DNA from: JAWXCH01 sp034440595
Lineage (GTDB): Bacteria; Planctomycetota; Planctomycetia; Pirellulales; JALHPA01
Length of the DNA stretch: 7,618 nucleotides
Direction of reading: 5' to 3'
Assembly (NCBI GenBank): GCA_034440595.1
Contig: JAWXCH010000207.1
Location: 1 to 7,618 of the forward strand
Below the pieces are notes generated by a model. It saw only the letters and a list, made by a program, of their open reading frames with translations. It did no database searches and was not told the DNA's origin. The position numbers were made by a program, and so were the translations under genes. Of the stretch, positions 4,682-7,618 are shown piece by piece; position 1 is the stretch's first letter, and each line of letters begins with the position of its first letter.

Positions 4682-5912
4682 AAAAGCAGTTGCCGGAGAG
4701 CGGATTTCTGCCGACGAAGCGCTGCGATTGCTGCAATCGCACGATCTGGCGGCGATCGGTCGCGCTGCCGATGCGGTGACGCGACGGCTGCATCCTGAGC
4801 CATATCGCACTTTTAACATCGACCGGAATATCAACTACACGAACATCTGCACGGCGGTCTGTGATTTCTGTGCGTTCTATCGCAAGCCAAAACATGCCGA
4901 AGGGTACGTGCTGGAACGAGAAGAGTTGCTGCAAAAGATCGCTGAGACTGTCGAGCTAGGCGGCGACCAGATTCTGATGCAAGGGGGCCTGCATCCAGAT
5001 TTTAAGCTCGACTGGTACGAAGAGTTGCTGCACGATATCAAGTCCCGTTTTCCGCAGGTCAATGTGCATGGGTTCAGCCCGCCAGAGATCTATCACTTTA
5101 CCAAGGTCAACAAGCTGCCGTTGCAGACGGTGCTTCAGCGATTGAAAGAGGCTGGCCTGGGTAGCCTGCCCGGCGGCGGCGGTGAAATCCTGGTCGATCG
5201 CGTCCGCAGCGCTATGACGCGCGGAAAGGTGATGACCGATGATTGGCTAGAGGTGCATCGTGTCTGGCACCGCCTTGGCGGTATTAGTACAGCAACGATG
5301 ATGTACGGGCACATCGAAACTTTGGCGGAGCGCGTGGAGCATCTGGACCGTTTACGTCAAGTACAGGATGAGACTGGCGGTTTTACAGCGTTCATTTGTT
5401 GGTCGTTTCAGCCCGAACATACCGAGATGGCGGATATCCCGCCGGCCGGTGCGTTTGAGTATCTGAAGACGCAGGCGGTTGGTCGGCTGTTCTTGGATAA
5501 CTTTCCCAGCATTCAGTCAAGCTGGGTTACCCAGGGCCTCAAGATTGGCCAGCTTGCGCTCCTGTATGGTGCCAACGACATGGGGAGCCTGATGATCGAA
5601 GAGAATGTCGTCGCCGAAGCGGGTACGGTGCATTATCTGACGCTCGATCAAATTTGCGACTCGATTAGTGAAATTGGCTACGAACCACGGCAGCGAAATG
5701 TCTTCTATCAATTGCTGCCAATTGAGCATCAGCAGCAGGCGATTCTGGCCAATCGAGAGTGGCTGGCCAAGAAGCGATCTGAGCAGCCAGTTGTGGAAAC
5801 TGCCACTGCGGTTGCTCCTGCCGCAGGATCGTGCGGTTCTGGCACCACAGCAGAGGCGGTTGCGCCCGTCGAGTCGTCGCTGTTACCAATTCTTTCTGGC
5901 GCCAAGGACTGA
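4653..5912 (+). CDS. mqnC: Cyclic dehypoxanthine futalosine synthase MqnC (radical SAM)
   Basis: MqnC is a radical-SAM enzyme that cyclises dehypoxanthine futalosine, a middle step of futalosine menaquinone synthesis. The iron-sulfur motif is CX3CX2C (C66, C70, C73) within NYTNICTAVCDFCAFYR. Further family blocks are ILMQGGLHP (107-115), NVHGFSPPEI (137-146), LGSLPGGGGEILVDRVR (169-185), MMYGHIET (216-223), WSFQPEHT (250-257) and GANDMGSLMIEENVV (306-320). The IDRNINYTN opening, LPGGG.EILVDRVR and WxFQP favour MqnC over the related MqnE. The TTG at 4653 has TAGGAG 6 nt upstream and overlaps mqnA by 29 nt. At 419 residues it is longer than usual: the family core ends near residue 375, and a tail of about 45 Ala/Val/Ser/Gly-rich residues follows, with no recognisable domain. 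The paralogue MqnE is the only serious alternative. Confidence 0.93.
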   Translation: MDLAIAPTLEKAVAGERISADEALRLLQSHDLAAIGRAADAVTRRLHPEPYRTFNIDRNINYTNICTAVCDFCAFYRKPKHAEGYVLEREELLQKIAETVELGGDQILMQGGLHPDFKLDWYEELLHDIKSRFPQVNVHGFSPPEIYHFTKVNKLPLQTVLQRLKEAGLGSLPGGGGEILVDRVRSAMTRGKVMTDDWLEVHRVWHRLGGISTATMMYGHIETLAERVEHLDRLRQVQDETGGFTAFICWSFQPEHTEMADIPPAGAFEYLKTQAVGRLFLDNFPSIQSSWVTQGLKIGQLALLYGANDMGSLMIEENVVAEAGTVHYLTLDQICDSISEIGYEPRQRNVFYQLLPIEHQQQAILANREWLAKKRSEQPVVETATAVAPAAGSCGSGTTAEAVAPVESSLLPILSGAKD

Positions 5913-5953
5913 ACACGCTTCAGAAACGCAGCGCTTTCAGCACTGGCGAAATA

Positions 5954-5976
5954 AGCTAAGCTGAATACTGTTAGCT
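5954..5976 (+). repeat. Inverted repeat downstream of mqnC
   Basis: AGCTAA (5954-5959) and TTAGCT (5971-5976) form a 6-bp perfect inverted repeat around an 11-nt loop, 42 nt after the mqnC stop. It is AT-rich and not followed by a T-run, so it is at best a weak or factor-dependent transcript end. Confidence 0.3.
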
Positions 5977-6070
5977 GCGAAAAGCCCGAGATGCGTATTG
6001 GGTCAGTTTTGCCGATTGTGCCAGCGACTGTTCTGCGCGGCAAGCGGACCCGTGCCGGCCCGGCGGGACG

Positions 6071-6076
6071 TATAAT
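6071..6076 (+). promoter_or_regulatory. Candidate -10 element for the ABC exporter genes
   Basis: TATAAT is a perfect -10 hexamer in an otherwise GC-rich stretch, 140 nt before the ATPase ATG. No acceptable -35 or extended -10 is seen at normal spacing, so an activator would be needed if this is real. A second -10-like TATACT lies at 6089-6094, also without a -35. Confidence 0.28.
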
Positions 6077-6115
6077 TGGCTCAGCCGCTATACTGAATTA
6101 TCGGTCGATTTTGAG

Positions 6116-6134
6116 ATATCGATCTGGGCGATAT
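6116..6134 (+). repeat. Inverted repeat in the exporter leader
   Basis: ATATCG (6116-6121) and CGATAT (6129-6134) form a perfect 6-bp stem with a 7-nt loop, extendable by one G-T pair. It lies downstream of the candidate -10 and 82 nt before the ATG, so it could be an operator or a leader hairpin. Confidence 0.3.
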
Positions 6135-6216
6135 TCACTGGCATGGTTGAACAGAGCGGATTTCTTCGCTTTGCAATCGCCAATCCGCGGCGAACTTCCA
6201 GGAAGGCATAGTTCTG

Positions 6217-6993
6217 ATGATTCATGTCCGCGATCTGACGAAGCATTACGCGGACCTGCGGCGCGGAACGTCAGTGGCACTGGGTGGAATCAGTTTTCAA
6301 GCGCGGCCAGGACAAATCTACGGCCTGCTCGGACCCAACGGCGCCGGCAAGACCACTGCGCTGCGAATTCTCAGTACGGTCCTTCGGCCAACCGGCGGCA
6401 CTGCCACCATCGACGGCTACGATGTCGTAACGCAAGCATCGCAGGTGCGGCATCGGCTCGGGTTTATGTCGGCCAACACCGCCGTCTATGACCGGATGAC
6501 CGCCTGGGAAATGGTCGAGTACTTTGGCCGCCTGTACGGGCTGCAAAAAGAAGAACTGCGTGAGCGAATGGAGGGACTTTTTGCTCGCCTGCAAATGAAT
6601 GAAATCCGCGACGTCCTCGGTGCCAAGATGTCGACCGGTATGAAACAGAAGGTCTCCATCGCACGGGCCATCGTCCACGATCCGCCGGTATTGATTTTTG
6701 ACGAAGCAACCTCTGGCCTGGATGTGCTGGTGGCACGTGCGCTGCTCAAAACCGTGGCCGAACTGCGCGAGCAAGGGAAGTGCATTGTCTTCAGTACGCA
6801 CATCATGCGCGAGGCCGAAAAGCTGTGCGATCAGATTGCGATCATTCACCGTGGAAAGATTCTGGCCGAGGGGACACTCGGGGAGTTGCGCGATTGCTAT
6901 CATCAAGAAGAGCTGGAAGAACTTTTCTTTCAATTGATCTCGCGTCATGATGAAGAGTTAACTCGTAGCGGTGAGCTGATCCAACCGGCCTAG
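6217..6993 (+). CDS. natA: ABC exporter ATP-binding protein, NatA-like
   Basis: A 258-residue ATPase subunit of an ABC-2 exporter; it would dimerise on the cytoplasmic face and drive the permease encoded next. The named relative NatA works in Na+ extrusion, but the substrate here is unproven. Walker A is GPNGAGKTT (39-47). The segment normally holding the Q-loop glutamine reads LGFMSANTAVYDRMT (81-95), with Asn in the NatA-style SxNT arrangement. The signature is MSTGMKQK (138-145), as in NatA rather than LSGGQ. Walker B is VLIFDE (158-163), followed by ATSGLDV where family members usually have EPTxGLDV. The H-loop is STH (H195). The C-terminus (about 228-258) is acidic and rich in leucine and glutamate. 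The ATG at 6217 has AGGAAGG 10 nt upstream. The permease follows after 27 nt. All catalytic residues are present, so it should be active. Confidence 0.92.
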   Translation: MIHVRDLTKHYADLRRGTSVALGGISFQARPGQIYGLLGPNGAGKTTALRILSTVLRPTGGTATIDGYDVVTQASQVRHRLGFMSANTAVYDRMTAWEMVEYFGRLYGLQKEELRERMEGLFARLQMNEIRDVLGAKMSTGMKQKVSIARAIVHDPPVLIFDEATSGLDVLVARALLKTVAELREQGKCIVFSTHIMREAEKLCDQIAIIHRGKILAEGTLGELRDCYHQEELEELFFQLISRHDEELTRSGELIQPA

Positions 6994-7020
6994 AGTATTT
7001 GCCTTTAAACCAATCGATTC

Positions 7021-7618
7021 ATGAACCTGGGTAACGTCAAGCTGATCATGATGCGTGAGTTGCGCGATCAATTACGCGATCGCCGCACGCTGTTCATGAT
7101 CTTTGTCTTGCCACTGCTACTGTATCCGCTGCTGGGGATCAGTTTCTTTCAGGTGGCGCAGTTCATGCGCGAGCACCCAACCAATGTGTTGATCGTTGGC
7201 TTGCCAGAGTTGGCCGACTTTCCGCCGCTGGTCAGCGAGGATCAGATCTCAAAAAAATGGACCGGTGACACAGCCGGTCGCGGCCTGCTGCGCGTCAAGC
7301 AAAAGGCCCTGAACCTGACAGATTCCACCAGCGAAGCCGCGATCAAGGCTGCCGCGCAGGCCGCCATGCGCGACGAGCAAGTCGAAGTAGTGATCTACTT
7401 TCCCCCGACGTTTGCTCAAGAGTTGCAATCGCTCCGCAAGCAGATCCTACCCAATGCTGCGGGCGAGCGTCCCGAACGACGGCTGATTGACATTCCAAAG
7501 CCAATCGTCTTTTTCAATACAGCCGACGAAAAGTCGCAAGTGGGCTATGTACGCATCAACGAAGTCTTGCGAAGTTGGATTGATGCCGTCGGGCAACAAA
7601 TTCTCAGTGACGGCGACA
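7021..7618 (+). CDS. natB: ABC-2 exporter permease, NatB-like, C-terminus cut by window edge
   Basis: The first 199 residues of the membrane subunit that pairs with the ATPase upstream. A short cytoplasmic N-terminus, KLIMMRELRDQLRDRRTLF (7-25), matches the RE/KELRDxLRDRRTL pattern of NatB-type permeases. The first membrane helix (about 24-46, FMIFVLPLLLYPLLGI) follows, and then a long hydrophilic domain that should lie outside the cytoplasm and continues past the window edge. The domain includes an alternating strand/helix region and VVIYFPPTFAQEL (123-135), resembling the extracytoplasmic domain of ABC-2 permeases. The ATG at 7021 lies 27 nt after the ATPase stop and lacks a clear Shine-Dalgarno; ATG at 7048 is an in-frame alternative. 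The remaining helices are outside the window. In planctomycetes such permeases are often fused to a CPBP-type membrane protease; this cannot be judged here. Confidence 0.85.
   Translation, partial: MNLGNVKLIMMRELRDQLRDRRTLFMIFVLPLLLYPLLGISFFQVAQFMREHPTNVLIVGLPELADFPPLVSEDQISKKWTGDTAGRGLLRVKQKALNLTDSTSEAAIKAAAQAAMRDEQVEVVIYFPPTFAQELQSLRKQILPNAAGERPERRLIDIPKPIVFFNTADEKSQVGYVRINEVLRSWIDAVGQQILSDGD

Larger units (their letters stand above)
5913..6216. other. 304-nt spacer between mqnC and the ABC exporter
   Basis: No supported gene lies here. A long frame starting at 5991 continues into the ATPase gene in the wrong frame and has no family motifs. The spacer holds two inverted repeats (5954-5976 and 6116-6134), a perfect TATAAT at 6071-6076, and a 22-codon frame (6143-6211) whose stop lies 5 nt before the ATPase start. 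The downstream half is therefore probably the promoter and leader of the exporter genes. No T-rich intrinsic terminator follows mqnC. Confidence 0.55.

Noticed and set aside
4653..5912. Annotation as MqnE (aminofutalosine synthase)
   Set aside because: The IDRNINYTN, LPGGG.EILVDRVR and WSFQP blocks fit MqnC better.
5991..6491. 166-codon plus-strand frame across the spacer and the start of the ATPase gene
   Set aside because: Its second half is the ATPase gene read in the wrong frame, its composition is Arg/Ser-rich, and no motif is visible.
6271..6948. 225-codon minus-strand frame antisense to the ATPase gene
   Set aside because: It lies wholly within a gene with every ABC motif intact and shows no family motif of its own.

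Overview
This window reads as ordinary chromosomal DNA from a planctomycete, probably of the Pirellulales. That placement is an inference from gene content. Two proteins carry the short zinc-ribbon motif (AGKxGxCPxC, ending in a proline) common in that phylum. A stand-alone tandem ACT protein looks like the planctomycete form, menaquinone is made by the futalosine route (mqnA, mqnC), and a NatA/NatB-type ABC exporter is present. The DNA is moderately GC-rich. Three of the eight genes appear to start with GTG or TTG. I see no RNA genes, insertion sequences, integrases, CRISPR arrays or phage genes.

Layout. Positions 1-1466 hold a two-gene minus-strand operon: a five-helix membrane protein with an N-terminal zinc ribbon, followed 9 nt later by an HD-superfamily phosphohydrolase that runs off the left edge. 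A 387-nt divergent spacer (1467-1853) separates it from a second, soluble zinc-ribbon protein on the plus strand (1854-2579). That gene converges on a minus-strand tandem ACT protein (2601-3098), which has the best sigma-70-like promoter in the window. Plus-strand genes follow: a 4HBT hotdog thioesterase (3271-3657), mqnA (3839-4681) and mqnC (4653-5912, overlapping mqnA by 29 nt). After a 304-nt spacer with inverted repeats come the ATPase (6217-6993) and the truncated permease (7021 to the right edge) of an ABC-2 exporter.

How the genes work together. MqnA and MqnC catalyse two non-adjacent steps of menaquinone synthesis: chorismate dehydration, and radical-SAM cyclisation of dehypoxanthine futalosine. 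Their overlap suggests coupled translation. The thioesterase lies just upstream, but the known futalosine pathway has no CoA thioester, so its role is open. The NatA/NatB pair should form one membrane exporter.

I found no clearly new multi-gene system. The points most worth following are the zinc-ribbon membrane protein tied to an HD hydrolase and divergent from a second zinc-ribbon gene, the thioesterase beside mqnA, and the structured leaders before mqnA and the ABC operon.
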